From NCBI RefSeq assembly GCF_009192775.1, contig NZ_VTFX01000005.1, positions 727,090-791,089 on the forward strand: 64,000 bases of DNA, read 5' to 3'. Positions 35,371-44,261 of this stretch are shown piece after piece. The position numbers and the translations under genes are program-made. The notes under the pieces are model-generated. The model was not told the origin of the DNA. It saw only the letters and a program-made list of their open reading frames with translations, and did no database searches. Source of the DNA: Arthrobacter yangruifuii (GTDB lineage Bacteria; Actinomycetota; Actinomycetes; Actinomycetales; Micrococcaceae). Position 1 is the stretch's first letter. Each line of letters starts with the position of its first letter.

Positions 35371-35847
35371 ATGCATTTCCAAGAGAACACCGGCCAGGCC
35401 GACGCCGCATCCCCCCGCTCCTTCGTGCAGGTGGTGGGCGCCGCGATCCTGGATTCCCTGGACCGGCCCTCGAAGCTGCTGGCGGCACGCCGCAGCGCAC
35501 CCGTTGCGCTGGCCGGATTGTGGGAGTTCCCGGGCGGGAAGGTGGAACCCGGGGAAGAATGCACGCAGGCACTGCACCGTGAACTGGCTGAGGAACTCGG
35601 CATCCGGACCGCGCTGGGTGTTGAAGTGACGGGGCCCCTGGCTCAGGGCTGGCCGCTCAACGACTCCGCGGCCATGCGGGTGTGGCTGGCGGAAGTCACC
35701 GGCGGGACACCCGAGCCGCTGGAGGACCACAACGAACTTCGCTGGGTGGACCTCACCGAGACGGCGCTGATGGAGCTTCCCTGGATCCCCGCGGATCTGC
35801 CGATCGTTACGGCGCTGTTGAACGCCGTGGATGCCGGCCGGGCCTAG
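35371..35847 (+). CDS. Nudix hydrolase, MutT-like (8-oxo-dGTP diphosphatase type)
   Basis: 158-aa protein. The Nudix box GKVEPGEECTQALHRELAEE then LGI fits G-x5-E-x7-R-E-U-x-E-E-x-G-U completely. VVGAAILDSLDRPSKLLAARR (split) and GLWEFPGGKVEPGE are typical of MutT-type pyrophosphohydrolases that clean oxidised nucleotides. ATG start with TAAGCT 6 bp upstream. Ends converging with the radical SAM gene, with a 4-bp overlap. Confidence 0.9.
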   Translation: MHFQENTGQADAASPRSFVQVVGAAILDSLDRPSKLLAARRSAPVALAGLWEFPGGKVEPGEECTQALHRELAEELGIRTALGVEVTGPLAQGWPLNDSAAMRVWLAEVTGGTPEPLEDHNELRWVDLTETALMELPWIPADLPIVTALLNAVDAGRA

Positions 35848-37028
35848 AACAGGGCATCCTGGCCCGCTGCCGGTACCAGTTTCCGTGCCCCGCCGGCAGG
35901 AGCTGCACCCTCATCCTTGGGTGCAGCCGGCCGGAGGAAGCGGGCACCGCCGGAAAAACCGTATTTGGCCTTGAAGAACCGGATCCGCCCGGCCAGCCAG
36001 TCCCGGTACTCCTTGGACGCGTACGTGCCTTTGCCGTACAGGTCGGCGTACTTGCCGGAGAGCTCCGGGTAGTGCCGGGCCAGGAACTGCAGGTACCACT
36101 CGCGGGCTCCCGGGCGCAGGTGCAGGGCGCCCGCCGTGACTCCCGTGGCCCCGGCGGCTGCGAGCGCCGAGAAGAGGGCATCCAGGGATTCGTCCCCGTC
36201 GGTAAGCCACGGCAGGATGGGCATGGCCATCACCGAACACGGAAGGCCGGCGTCCCGCAGGCGGCTGATCAGCTCGAGCCGTGCACGGGGTGTGGGGGTT
36301 CCCGGTTCCGCCACCTTGGCCAGTTCCGGATCCACCAGTGCCAGTGATATTCCCATCCCGATCTCGGTCTGCGCGGACGCCTCCTTCAGCAGCGGGATGT
36401 CCCGCGCCAGCAGAGTGCCCTTGGTGAGGATGGAGAAGGGTGTGCTGCTGTCTGCGAGCGCACGGATGATGCCGGGCATCAGCCGGTAACGGCCCTCTGC
36501 GCGCTGGTAGGGATCAGTGTTGGTGCCCATGGCCACATGGTGGTGCTGCCAGGAGGGCCGGGCGAGTTCGCGCCGCAGCACTTCGGCAGCGTTGACCTTG
36601 ACCACCAGCTGGCTGTCGAAATCTGCTCCGCTGTCCAGGTCCAGGTAGGTGTGGGTTTTGCGGGCAAAGCAGTAAACGCAGGCATGGCTGCAGCCGCGGT
36701 ACGGATTGACGGTCCATTCAAAGGGCATGTTCGAGCCGCCGCCCACCTTATTCAGCACCGACTTGGCAACGACCTCGTGGAACGTCACTCCGGCAAAGTC
36801 GGGAGTGCGCACGGAGCGGACCAGGCCCTGCAGCGGAATCAGCGGATCCGTGGTGCCGGGCACCGCCGGCAGGGGCAGGACGGCCTCGGCCGCAGCGCCC
36901 GGGGCCGCAGCACCCGGGACCTCACTGCCTGCAGATGCGGAGCCTGCAGCGGAGCCTGAAGTTTTTCCGCTGCCGGGATGGCCACCCTCGGCGGACCTTG
37001 CATTGAGTTCCTGACCTTGCCACCTCAT
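35844..37028 (-). CDS. Radical SAM protein, Rv2578c-like/spore-photolyase-like
   Basis: 394-aa protein with the radical SAM motif CSHACVYC inside YRGCSHACVYCFARKTHTY, near residue 114. The surrounding NPYRGC and YLDLDSGADFDSQLVVK (split) sequences match the spore-photolyase-like Rv2578c family. The first 70 residues are low-complexity. The C-terminal part ends in a basic, Pro/Ala-rich tail. A near-perfect LexA box lies 9-24 bp upstream of its start codon, so it is almost surely SOS-regulated. A DNA-repair role is inferred from that regulation and the SplB similarity; the reaction is unknown. Confidence 0.88.
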   Translation of the reverse strand: MRWQGQELNARSAEGGHPGSGKTSGSAAGSASAGSEVPGAAAPGAAAEAVLPLPAVPGTTDPLIPLQGLVRSVRTPDFAGVTFHEVVAKSVLNKVGGGSNMPFEWTVNPYRGCSHACVYCFARKTHTYLDLDSGADFDSQLVVKVNAAEVLRRELARPSWQHHHVAMGTNTDPYQRAEGRYRLMPGIIRALADSSTPFSILTKGTLLARDIPLLKEASAQTEIGMGISLALVDPELAKVAEPGTPTPRARLELISRLRDAGLPCSVMAMPILPWLTDGDESLDALFSALAAAGATGVTAGALHLRPGAREWYLQFLARHYPELSGKYADLYGKGTYASKEYRDWLAGRIRFFKAKYGFSGGARFLRPAAPKDEGAAPAGGARKLVPAAGQDALF

Positions 37029-37036
37029 CCCCTTAT

Positions 37037-37052
37037 TAGAACATATGTTCGA
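37037..37052. promoter_or_regulatory. LexA box of the radical SAM gene
   Basis: TAGAACATATGTTCGA matches TCGAAC-N4-GTTCGA at 11 of 12 fixed positions and has the palindromic ATAT core. It sits immediately before the start codon of the minus-strand gene. Confidence 0.92.
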
Positions 37053-37066
37053 ACCGGGGGATAGCC

Positions 37067-37579
37067 CTAAACGGTGCGGGACGGACGGCGGGACAGCGCC
37101 CGGAACCTGCGCGGGAACGGACGGCGGAGCCGGCCCGTCCGGCCCGTCCGCCCCGTCCGGGGGCTCCGCGGCCGTCCGGGGCGGTAGCCGCCGTCGCGCA
37201 GCCCTGCCAGCCGCTCAAACGGGTTGGCCGACGCCGGATCACCTGCCACCAGGCGGGAGAGCGCCGAGGCGGTGAAATAGGCGGGCAGGAACAGCGGGCC
37301 CAGGAACGCGTACTGCGAGCTGTGGCGGGTTTCATGGCGCAGCAGCGGGCTGTCCGGTGCATGGATGCGGCCGGCGGAGGCGGAACGGTAGAGGACCACG
37401 TTGCCGACGGTGAAGGCGGCCGCCCGGGGGAGGGACAGGGGATACCCCTCGGCAAGGATGATCTTCTGCGGACCCGGCGTGATGCTGCACCCGGTGGCAC
37501 GTGCCAGAAGCAGGCCCGCCGGGGTACTGAGGTTCAGCAGATTGATCCAGCGGCGCAGCACAACGGGTACGGACGGCAT
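37067..37579 (-). CDS. Hypothetical protein with HExxH motif
   Basis: 170-aa protein not assigned to a named family. Residues about 65-110 contain LRHETRHSSQYAFLGPLFLP, an HExxH zinc-metalloprotease-like motif followed by a hydrophobic helix. DPASANPFERLAG follows, and the last 50 residues are very rich in Arg, Gly, Pro and Thr. GGGAGG lies 6 bp before ATG (start at 37579). It could be a degenerate peptidase or a membrane-associated structural protein; no third zinc ligand is evident. Confidence 0.65.
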   Translation of the reverse strand: MPSVPVVLRRWINLLNLSTPAGLLLARATGCSITPGPQKIILAEGYPLSLPRAAAFTVGNVVLYRSASAGRIHAPDSPLLRHETRHSSQYAFLGPLFLPAYFTASALSRLVAGDPASANPFERLAGLRDGGYRPGRPRSPRTGRTGRTGRLRRPFPRRFRALSRRPSRTV

Positions 37580-37682
37580 GGCACCTCCCTGCGGCAGTAT
37601 GACGGCCCTGCCGGGGTTCTCTACTAGACTTGCAATGATAAGCCAGAACCCAACTAGGGCCGGAAACAGGTAAGCACAGTAC

Positions 37683-38780
37683 ATGTCTAACTCCACACCG
37701 GGGACTGGTTCCCCAGATACTTCCCCTGAGGGCGTTCAGCCCGAGCCGCCGAATCCGCTCGATGAAGCCGCCGTAGCCGCCGCCGTCGAGCAGGCGCTCG
37801 CCGCCATTGCCGGCGCCGCGGACCTCAACGCGCTCAAGGAGGTCCGGATTGCCGTCACCGGCGAGAAATCGCCGCTGAGCGGAGCCAACCGGGCCATCGG
37901 CAAGCTCCCCAAGGACCAGAAGGCGGCCGCCGGCAAGCTCGTAGGCCCCGCCCGCGGCCGGATCAACTCCGCGCTCGCCGCCCGCACCGTTGAGCTCGAG
38001 GCCGAGCGCGACGCCCGGATCCTGGTCGAAGAGGCCGTGGACGTCACTGCCGCGCCGCGCCGCCGGCACATCGGCGGACGCCACCCCATCTCCACCCTGC
38101 AGGACCGCGTGGCCGATGTCTTCGTGGGCATGGGCTGGGAAATCGCCGAAGGCCCCGAGGTGGAATCCGAATGGTTCAACTTCGACGCCCTGAACTTCAA
38201 GCCGGACCACCCCGCCCGCGAAATGCAGGACACCTTCTTCGTGGAGCCGCCGGAAGCACACCTGGTGATGCGCACGCACACCTCCCCGGTCCAGGTCCGT
38301 TCCATGCTCGAGCGCGACCTGCCGATCTACGTGCTGTGCCCCGGCAAGGTCTTCCGCACCGACGAACTTGATGCCACGCACACCCCGGTCTTCCACCAGT
38401 TCGAGGGCCTGGCCATCGACAAGGGACTGACCATGGCGGACCTGGTCGGCACCCTGGAGCACTTCACCCGGGTGCTGTTCGGCGACGAGGCCAAGGTCCG
38501 GCTGCGCCCGAACTACTTCCCGTTCACCGAGCCCAGCGCCGAGCTGGACATCTGGCACCCCGGTGCCAAGGGCGGCCCGCGCTGGATCGAGTGGGGCGGC
38601 TGCGGCATGGTCAACCCCAACGTGCTCCGCGCCGCCGGGATCGATCCCGAGGTCTATTCAGGATTTGCCTTCGGCATGGGCATTGACCGTGCCCTCATGT
38701 TCCGCAACGAGGTTTCGGACATGCACGAAATGATCGAAGGCGACGTACGTTTCAGCGAACACTTCGGGATGGAGATCTAA
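37683..38780 (+). CDS. pheS: Phenylalanyl-tRNA synthetase alpha subunit
   Basis: Catalytic subunit of the alpha2-beta2 enzyme that charges tRNA-Phe. 365 aa. An N-terminal coiled coil (residues 20-110) with RAIGKLPKDQK is followed by the class II core: RRHIGGRHPISTLQDRV, motif 2 VFRTDELDATHTPVFHQFEG (split) and motif 3 GFAFGMGIDRALMFR. The stop abuts the GTG of pheT, so the two are made together. Confidence 0.97.
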   Translation: MSNSTPGTGSPDTSPEGVQPEPPNPLDEAAVAAAVEQALAAIAGAADLNALKEVRIAVTGEKSPLSGANRAIGKLPKDQKAAAGKLVGPARGRINSALAARTVELEAERDARILVEEAVDVTAAPRRRHIGGRHPISTLQDRVADVFVGMGWEIAEGPEVESEWFNFDALNFKPDHPAREMQDTFFVEPPEAHLVMRTHTSPVQVRSMLERDLPIYVLCPGKVFRTDELDATHTPVFHQFEGLAIDKGLTMADLVGTLEHFTRVLFGDEAKVRLRPNYFPFTEPSAELDIWHPGAKGGPRWIEWGGCGMVNPNVLRAAGIDPEVYSGFAFGMGIDRALMFRNEVSDMHEMIEGDVRFSEHFGMEI

Positions 38781-41318
38781 GTGAGAATCCCACTTTCCTG
38801 GCTGCGCGAGTATGCCCAGGTTCCGGCGGACGCAACCGCCGAAGACGTGATGGAAGACCTGGTGAAGGTCGGCCTGGAGGAAGAGGACGTCCACCGTCCC
38901 TCCGACGAGCTGCAGGGACCTATTGTGGTGGGCCAGGTGCTCAGCATGGAGCCCGAGCCGCAGAGCAACGGCAAGACCATCAACTGGTGCTCGGTCCGCG
39001 TGGTGCCCGAAGGTGCCGAGCAGACCCTGACCGGCAAGGGCACCGAACCCTCCGGCATCCAGGGCATTGTCTGCGGCGCACACAACTTCGCCGTGGGGGA
39101 CAAAGTGGTTGTCACCCTCCCCGGCGCCGTGCTGCCCGGCGACTTCCGGATCAGCCCGCGCAAGACCTACGGCCACGTGTCCGCCGGCATGATCGCCTCC
39201 GTGCGTGAACTGGGCATCGGCGAGGACCATGACGGCATCCTGGTGCTCTCCACCCTGGGGCTGGACCCCGAGGTGGGCACCGACGCCATGGAGCTGCTGG
39301 GCCTGTATGACCAGGCAGCGGAAATCAACGTCACTCCGGACCGCGGCTATGTCTTCTCCATCCGCGGCGCCGCCCGCGAGTACGCCCACGCCACGGGCAC
39401 CAAGTTCACCGACCCGGCTGCCGCCGTCGCCGTTCCGCAGGCGGACGGCAAGGGCTACCCCGTCAAGCTCGACGACGCCGCGCCCATCTATGGCAAGCCC
39501 GGCTGCGACCGGTTCGTGGCCCGCACCGTGCGCGGCGTGGATCCCTCCCGCCCCACCCCGCCGTGGATGTCCTCTCGGCTGCGCCTGGCCGGCATGCGCT
39601 CCATCTCGCTGGTGGTGGACATTTCCAACTACGTGATGCTCGAGCTCGGCCAGCCGCTGCACTTCTACGACCTGGATAAGCTCACCGGCGAAATCGTGGT
39701 CCGCCGGGCCGCCGAGGGCGAAACCCTGAAAACCCTGGATGAGAAGGACCGCCGGCTCTCGCCGGAGGACCTGCTGATCACGGACGGTTCCGGTGCCATC
39801 GGCATTGCCGGCGTGATGGGCGGAGCCGCCACCGAGGTGTCCGGCGGTACGCAGAACGTCCTGATTGAGGCCGCCCACTTCGAAGAGGTCAGCATTGCCC
39901 GGTCCCGCCGCCGGCACAAGCTGCCCTCCGAAGCGTCCAAGCGCTTCGAACGCGGCGTGGACTGGAACGTGGCGGACATCGCCGCGCAGCGCGCCGTGGA
40001 CCTGCTGGTGGAACTCGCCGGCGGCACCGCCGATGAGTCCGTCACCGATGTCGGCACCGCCCCCGAACCGCGCCGCATCGAACTGGCGGCGCAGTTCCCG
40101 TCGCAGTTGATCGGCCTGGACTTCACCGACTCCCAGATCACCGGGAGCCTGGAGGACCTGGGCGCTTCCGTGGAGAAGACCGACGCCGGCTACCTGGTCA
40201 CGCCGCCGAGCTGGCGCCCGGACCTGGAGACGCGCGAGGACCTCACCGAGGAAATCATCCGCCTGGTGGGCTACGACAAGATTCCGTCCACCCTTCCCGT
40301 GGCCCCTCCCGGCCGCGGCCTGACCCGCGTCCAGCAGCAGCGCCGCCGGCTGATGCAGTCCCTCGCGGCCGCCGGCCTCACCGAGGTGCTGTCCTATCCG
40401 TTCGTGACGGAAGCGGACAACAACACCTTCGGCGCACCGGAGGGCACCCGCACGGCCCTGAAACTGGCCAACCCGCTTAGCGCCGAATACGGCTACCTGC
40501 GCACCTCGGTGCTGCCGGGCCTGTTCGAGGTGGCCAAGCGCAACATGTCCCGCGGTTTCCGCGACCTGGCGCTGTTCGAATCCGGCACCGTCTTCCTGCC
40601 CGGCGGTCACTTGGGCACCGAAAGCATCCCGCCGCTGGGTGCGAAGCCGTCCGAGGAGGTGCTGGATGAGCTGTACGCAGGCATCCCGGACCAGCCGCTG
40701 CACGTGGGCGTCCTGCTGGCCGGCCACGAGTCCGCTCCCGGGGCCGGCAACACGCCGCGCACGTGGGACTGGGCCGACGCCGTGGACTTCGCCCGCCTGA
40801 TGGGGGACGTGTTGGGCGTGGAACTGGTGGTGGAACAGGGGGCACACCAGGCCTTCCACCCCGGACGCACGGCACGCATTGCGCTGCGCAGCGGCGAGAC
40901 CGTGGGCTACGCCGGCGAGCTGCATCCCAAGCTGCTGGCTGCACGCGACATGCCGGCTCGCACCGCCGCGGTGGAACTGGATGTGGATGCGCTCTTCGAC
41001 GCCGCCCCCGACGTCATCGTGGCCCGTCCCATCTCCAGCTTCCCCATCTCCACGCAGGATGTGGCGCTGGTGGTGGCAGAGGACGTGCCCGCCGAGCAGG
41101 TCCGCGAGGCCCTGCGCGAAGGCGCCGGTGAACTGCTCGAAGACGTGGCGCTGTTCGACGTCTACGCCGGCTCCGGCATCGAGCCCGGGCACAAGTCGCT
41201 GGCGTTCGCGCTGCGGTTCCGCGCCCCGGACCGGACCCTGACTGCCGACGAAGCCTCGGAGGCCCGTGCCGCCGCCGTCGCACTGGCGGCCGAACGGTTC
41301 GGTGCGGTGCAGCGCTAA
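38781..41318 (+). CDS. pheT: Phenylalanyl-tRNA synthetase beta subunit
   Basis: 845-aa partner of PheS. Order of domains: N-terminal MRIPLSWLREY, tRNA-binding OB domain (GIVCGAHNF, residues about 90-100), B3/B4 editing domain (RGYVFSIRGAAREYAHAT (split), GLDFTDSQITG), B5 domain (PSWRPDLETREDLTEEIIRLVGYDKIP, split), a degenerate catalytic module, and a C-terminal ferredoxin-fold anticodon-binding domain (PISSFPISTQDVALVV). GTG start directly after pheS. Confidence 0.97.
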   Translation: MRIPLSWLREYAQVPADATAEDVMEDLVKVGLEEEDVHRPSDELQGPIVVGQVLSMEPEPQSNGKTINWCSVRVVPEGAEQTLTGKGTEPSGIQGIVCGAHNFAVGDKVVVTLPGAVLPGDFRISPRKTYGHVSAGMIASVRELGIGEDHDGILVLSTLGLDPEVGTDAMELLGLYDQAAEINVTPDRGYVFSIRGAAREYAHATGTKFTDPAAAVAVPQADGKGYPVKLDDAAPIYGKPGCDRFVARTVRGVDPSRPTPPWMSSRLRLAGMRSISLVVDISNYVMLELGQPLHFYDLDKLTGEIVVRRAAEGETLKTLDEKDRRLSPEDLLITDGSGAIGIAGVMGGAATEVSGGTQNVLIEAAHFEEVSIARSRRRHKLPSEASKRFERGVDWNVADIAAQRAVDLLVELAGGTADESVTDVGTAPEPRRIELAAQFPSQLIGLDFTDSQITGSLEDLGASVEKTDAGYLVTPPSWRPDLETREDLTEEIIRLVGYDKIPSTLPVAPPGRGLTRVQQQRRRLMQSLAAAGLTEVLSYPFVTEADNNTFGAPEGTRTALKLANPLSAEYGYLRTSVLPGLFEVAKRNMSRGFRDLALFESGTVFLPGGHLGTESIPPLGAKPSEEVLDELYAGIPDQPLHVGVLLAGHESAPGAGNTPRTWDWADAVDFARLMGDVLGVELVVEQGAHQAFHPGRTARIALRSGETVGYAGELHPKLLAARDMPARTAAVELDVDALFDAAPDVIVARPISSFPISTQDVALVVAEDVPAEQVREALREGAGELLEDVALFDVYAGSGIEPGHKSLAFALRFRAPDRTLTADEASEARAAAVALAAERFGAVQR

Positions 41319-41339
41319 GCCTCATGCGCTTAGACCCTG

Positions 41340-41374
41340 AAGGGCCCTGCCGGAGAACCTCCGGCGGGGCCCTT
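41340..41374 (+). terminator. Terminator hairpin after pheT
   Basis: AAGGGCCCTGCCGGAG pairs with CTCCGGCGGGGCCCTT around a short loop (41340-41355 and 41359-41374). It lies between pheT and the convergent GH114 gene. Confidence 0.85.
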
Positions 41375-41380
41375 GCCGTT

Positions 41381-42253
41381 TCAGCAGGGGGACCTGGCCG
41401 CGCCGAGATCCAGGGGCTTCAGCATTGAGGAGAATCCCTGCCGCCTGGCGTCGGGGCAAAAGCCCAGGCCGCCCTGGTATTCGACGTGCAGAACGGCTTT
41501 GCCGGCGCCGGTAAACGGCGCGTACAGGCCGCACTCGTCATAGCGGACGCATTCCTCGTTAATGGCAAAGTCAAAGTCCTCCACCAGCTCGGGGATCTGG
41601 TCGACGTCGTTCTTGAGTGCTACGGACAGGCCGCGGTCATGCGCCAGCCGGGCCACCGCCCGGTTGTAGGCGAGCTGGTCCTGTGCAGTCAGCGGGAACC
41701 CCGTCTCATTGACGTAGCCGTCCAGGTTGTCGGGTTCAACGGCGTCAAACCCCTTTGCCGCACAGGCATCCATCCGTGCTGCGACAATCGGCAGGAGAAC
41801 ATCCTGCTGCCGGATGTCGAGCCATTGTTCATCCGGCCAGCCGTCCATCGGCTCTCCCCGGACGGCGAGGGGGAACTGTCCGGCATCGCCGCGGTAGTCT
41901 TCCCATGACCCGGCGGAGAAGTAACAGACCAGCCGGCGTCCCTGCTGCTTCAGGGCATCGATCTCCTCCGTGGTGGTGGTTTCGAAGTCCACATCGAAAA
42001 TGTCCGCCTGCACCGTGACATCAATGGCGCCTGACAGCTGCCACTGCCAGCTGTCAGCCGGCGAAGGACGCCACACCGGCGCAGCGGACGCGGCCTGCCC
42101 GCCCGTGGCGGGGGGAGCCGGGGGAGAGGCTGCAGCCGCACACCCCTGGAGCGTCAGGGCGGAAAGCAGCAACAGGACCAGGCCGGGCAGCAGGCGCGCC
42201 TGCCTTCCGCCGCGGCCTGCCCGGCGCCGGTTGCCTCCCCTCCCACGGTTCAT
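41381..42253 (-). CDS. GH114-type endo-alpha-1,4-polygalactosaminidase lipoprotein
   Basis: 290-aa protein. A basic start and hydrophobic stretch end in LQGC (residues about 36-39), a lipobox, so it is probably a membrane-anchored lipoprotein. The barrel domain has SWQWQLSG, RLVCYFSAGSWEDYRGD, GFDAVEPDNLDGYVNETGFP and ALKNDVDQIPEL, then NEECVRYDECG. These match the glycoside hydrolase 114 family that cleaves galactosaminogalactan/Pel-like chains; E/D in AVEPDN are the likely catalytic residues. Its start overlaps the stop of the spherulin-4-like gene (ATGA). Last gene of the four-gene cluster. Confidence 0.88.
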   Translation of the reverse strand: MNRGRGGNRRRAGRGGRQARLLPGLVLLLLSALTLQGCAAAASPPAPPATGGQAASAAPVWRPSPADSWQWQLSGAIDVTVQADIFDVDFETTTTEEIDALKQQGRRLVCYFSAGSWEDYRGDAGQFPLAVRGEPMDGWPDEQWLDIRQQDVLLPIVAARMDACAAKGFDAVEPDNLDGYVNETGFPLTAQDQLAYNRAVARLAHDRGLSVALKNDVDQIPELVEDFDFAINEECVRYDECGLYAPFTGAGKAVLHVEYQGGLGFCPDARRQGFSSMLKPLDLGAARSPC

Positions 42254-42933
42254 GTGCCCGCCACCGGATGCCCGGCGCCGAGACGGTCCGAGACGGCCGT
42301 CGGAGGTCCCAGCCAGGGATTGGGCAGGGAACGGTCGGTTGCGAAAACGTATCCGGCCCCGTGCCTGCCGGCGCGGTCGGCTACGGCCGCAATCCGCTGC
42401 GGGGCACATCCGTAGACCAGGTGCCACAGCCGGTGCGGCGGCACGTTCCACGCCCAGGCAGGGTGCCGGAAGCCGGCATAGGACTCGGCGGTCCCTTCGA
42501 AGACCCCGGTGACGTCGAACAGATCCAAAACCGCCCGCGGCGGAAAAGTGCCGGGGTTGGCTGCCAGGAAGGGAACTCCCGCAGCCCGGGCGGCGCCGGC
42601 GTACCGGGTGCAGGAGGCCAGTCCGGCGTCCGTAGCCGGAAGTTCGTCGAGCATGATTCCGTCGACGCGGTAGCGCCGCTGCCAATGGTCAATCTCAGCC
42701 GCCACGTCCGTCACGGACCGCTCGCCGTAATGAACGGGAACGTAGCCCAGGGTCCTGATGCCGCGCAGCAGGGCAAGCGCGTCGGGATAATACGCGTCGT
42801 TCTCCGTGCCCGGCCCGTTGTGGACATTGACGACGGCGAACGCGACGTCGCGCCGGGCTGCCAGCCAGTTCCATTCCCGGGGCGCTTCCGCCGGATGAAC
42901 GTACCAGGGCAGGGCAAGCCTGGGTCTGCTCAT
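42250..42933 (-). CDS. Spherulation-specific family 4-like protein
   Basis: 227-aa TIM-barrel-like protein of the spherulin-4 family, related in fold to GH114 hydrolases. RLALPWYVHPAEAP begins it; GYVPVHYGERS and RYRVDGIMLDELPATD are the conserved strands, with D and E of MLDELP as candidate active-site residues. There is no signal peptide, so it would stay in the cytoplasm or be unusually exported. It overlaps both neighbours by ATGA. Its presence with PelF and GH114 suggests a role in making or trimming the same polysaccharide. Confidence 0.82.
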   Translation of the reverse strand: MSRPRLALPWYVHPAEAPREWNWLAARRDVAFAVVNVHNGPGTENDAYYPDALALLRGIRTLGYVPVHYGERSVTDVAAEIDHWQRRYRVDGIMLDELPATDAGLASCTRYAGAARAAGVPFLAANPGTFPPRAVLDLFDVTGVFEGTAESYAGFRHPAWAWNVPPHRLWHLVYGCAPQRIAAVADRAGRHGAGYVFATDRSLPNPWLGPPTAVSDRLGAGHPVAGT

Positions 42934-44261
42934 GCGTAGGCCCGCGGATCCGAAACCCGGTTCAGCAGGACAGCTATCCCCGCGACGAGGAACGCCACGG
43001 CCACCAGGACGCCCGGAAGGTTGCCCACCATGATCCAGACCGCTGCGGACAGCGTAGCGGCGCCCGCGAAGACCACGCCCCCGCCCGGTGTGCCGAAGGC
43101 AATGAGCGTTGTGGACGTCGTAGCCAGGGAGCTGAAGGCAGCCGCCGCGACCACGGTCACCACCATCCCCGCAGCCCCGACCAGGAAGAAGACCACCAGC
43201 GTGGAAACGGACGCTGATACCAGCACGATGGCCGCAGACATGCCCATCGTGGCGATCCGGGCGCTCCGGGCCGCATGGCGCAGCAGCGGTGTTCGCCGGG
43301 AGGACCAAATCAGCCGTTGGCGCATCAGCACCAGTGCGGGATCCGTAGCTGCCGCGGCGACGACCGTGGCCACGATGAGGGCTGTTCCTTCCCAGTCCGT
43401 GAGGCGGGTCAGCCCGAGGGAGAGCGCAGCAGCAAGGCCTGCGGCCTGAAGCGCCGGCGCGGCGGCGGAGCGCCAGTCTGCCCCGCCCAGGCTGATGCGT
43501 TCGCCAAGCCCGCGCACGTGCACAGCCAGGGAGAGGGTGGTTGCTGCAAGGATCACGGCAGCGACGGTCAGGACGGTGGCGGTAGCGGACCTGTGTCCCA
43601 GCACGAGCGTGAGCGATACTGCTGCGACGGCAACCAGCAGAGCAGTCATGAGGTACCAGGACCGTCCAAGGATGACGAGCATCGATACAACGCAGGAGTA
43701 CCAGCACCAGGCCATCATCAGGATGGCCTGGGAAGCGTCGTGGCCCGGGAGCAGTAAGAGGACAACCATGAAGCAGGCCAAAGCCGCCGTCACCAGGAGG
43801 GTGGCGCCGGCTCCCCGGGCGATGCCCCGGTTCAGGTGCCCGGTATTCGCATGCGACCACACAATGCCGGACACGGACTGGCCAATGACCCACGCGCTGA
43901 TACCGGCCGTGAGGACTTCCCAGGTGTTCTCCGTGATGACTGTGGCGGTCAGGCCGCCCAGGACCGCGCCCAGGATCAGCACGACCGCGCGCCGGACGGC
44001 CTCAAGCAGGGCATCCCTGCCCACCCAGCCCTCCGGCTCCTGCGGAAGGTCCACGGAGCTCCGGACCTGGACGAGCGTCTGGGCGTAGGCGAAAACGTCC
44101 GCCGCGCCGTGGCGTGTGGCAACTGTGCGGTCGCTCAGGCCGGAGGCTTCCAGCCGGGCGGCGATGTCGAACGTGTCCACCGCATCGAAGGCCGGGGGTG
44201 TGCCGCCTGCGTCGGGCAGGCGCTTACCCGCGGACGGCATGATGACGCTGTCGGCGCTCAT
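42930..44261 (-). CDS. Polytopic membrane protein of the Pel-like cluster
   Basis: 443-aa protein of no recognised family. The first 90 residues are hydrophilic (cytoplasmic); about ten hydrophobic helices follow (for example VVLILGAVLGGLTATVI near 92, VTAALACFMVVLLLLPG near 156, and the last near 410-430). It sits directly after pelF with an ATGA overlap. In Pel systems the glycosyltransferase works with membrane partners PelG and PelE/D, so this could be a functional substitute; that is inference from context only. Its size is close to PelG (about 450 aa), but I do not see a clear flippase signature. Confidence 0.72.
   Translation of the reverse strand: MSADSVIMPSAGKRLPDAGGTPPAFDAVDTFDIAARLEASGLSDRTVATRHGAADVFAYAQTLVQVRSSVDLPQEPEGWVGRDALLEAVRRAVVLILGAVLGGLTATVITENTWEVLTAGISAWVIGQSVSGIVWSHANTGHLNRGIARGAGATLLVTAALACFMVVLLLLPGHDASQAILMMAWCWYSCVVSMLVILGRSWYLMTALLVAVAAVSLTLVLGHRSATATVLTVAAVILAATTLSLAVHVRGLGERISLGGADWRSAAAPALQAAGLAAALSLGLTRLTDWEGTALIVATVVAAAATDPALVLMRQRLIWSSRRTPLLRHAARSARIATMGMSAAIVLVSASVSTLVVFFLVGAAGMVVTVVAAAAFSSLATTSTTLIAFGTPGGGVVFAGAATLSAAVWIMVGNLPGVLVAVAFLVAGIAVLLNRVSDPRAYA

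Noticed and set aside
38658..41192. 844-codon open frame on the minus strand opposite pheT
   Set aside because: Antisense shadow of a well-conserved synthetase gene.
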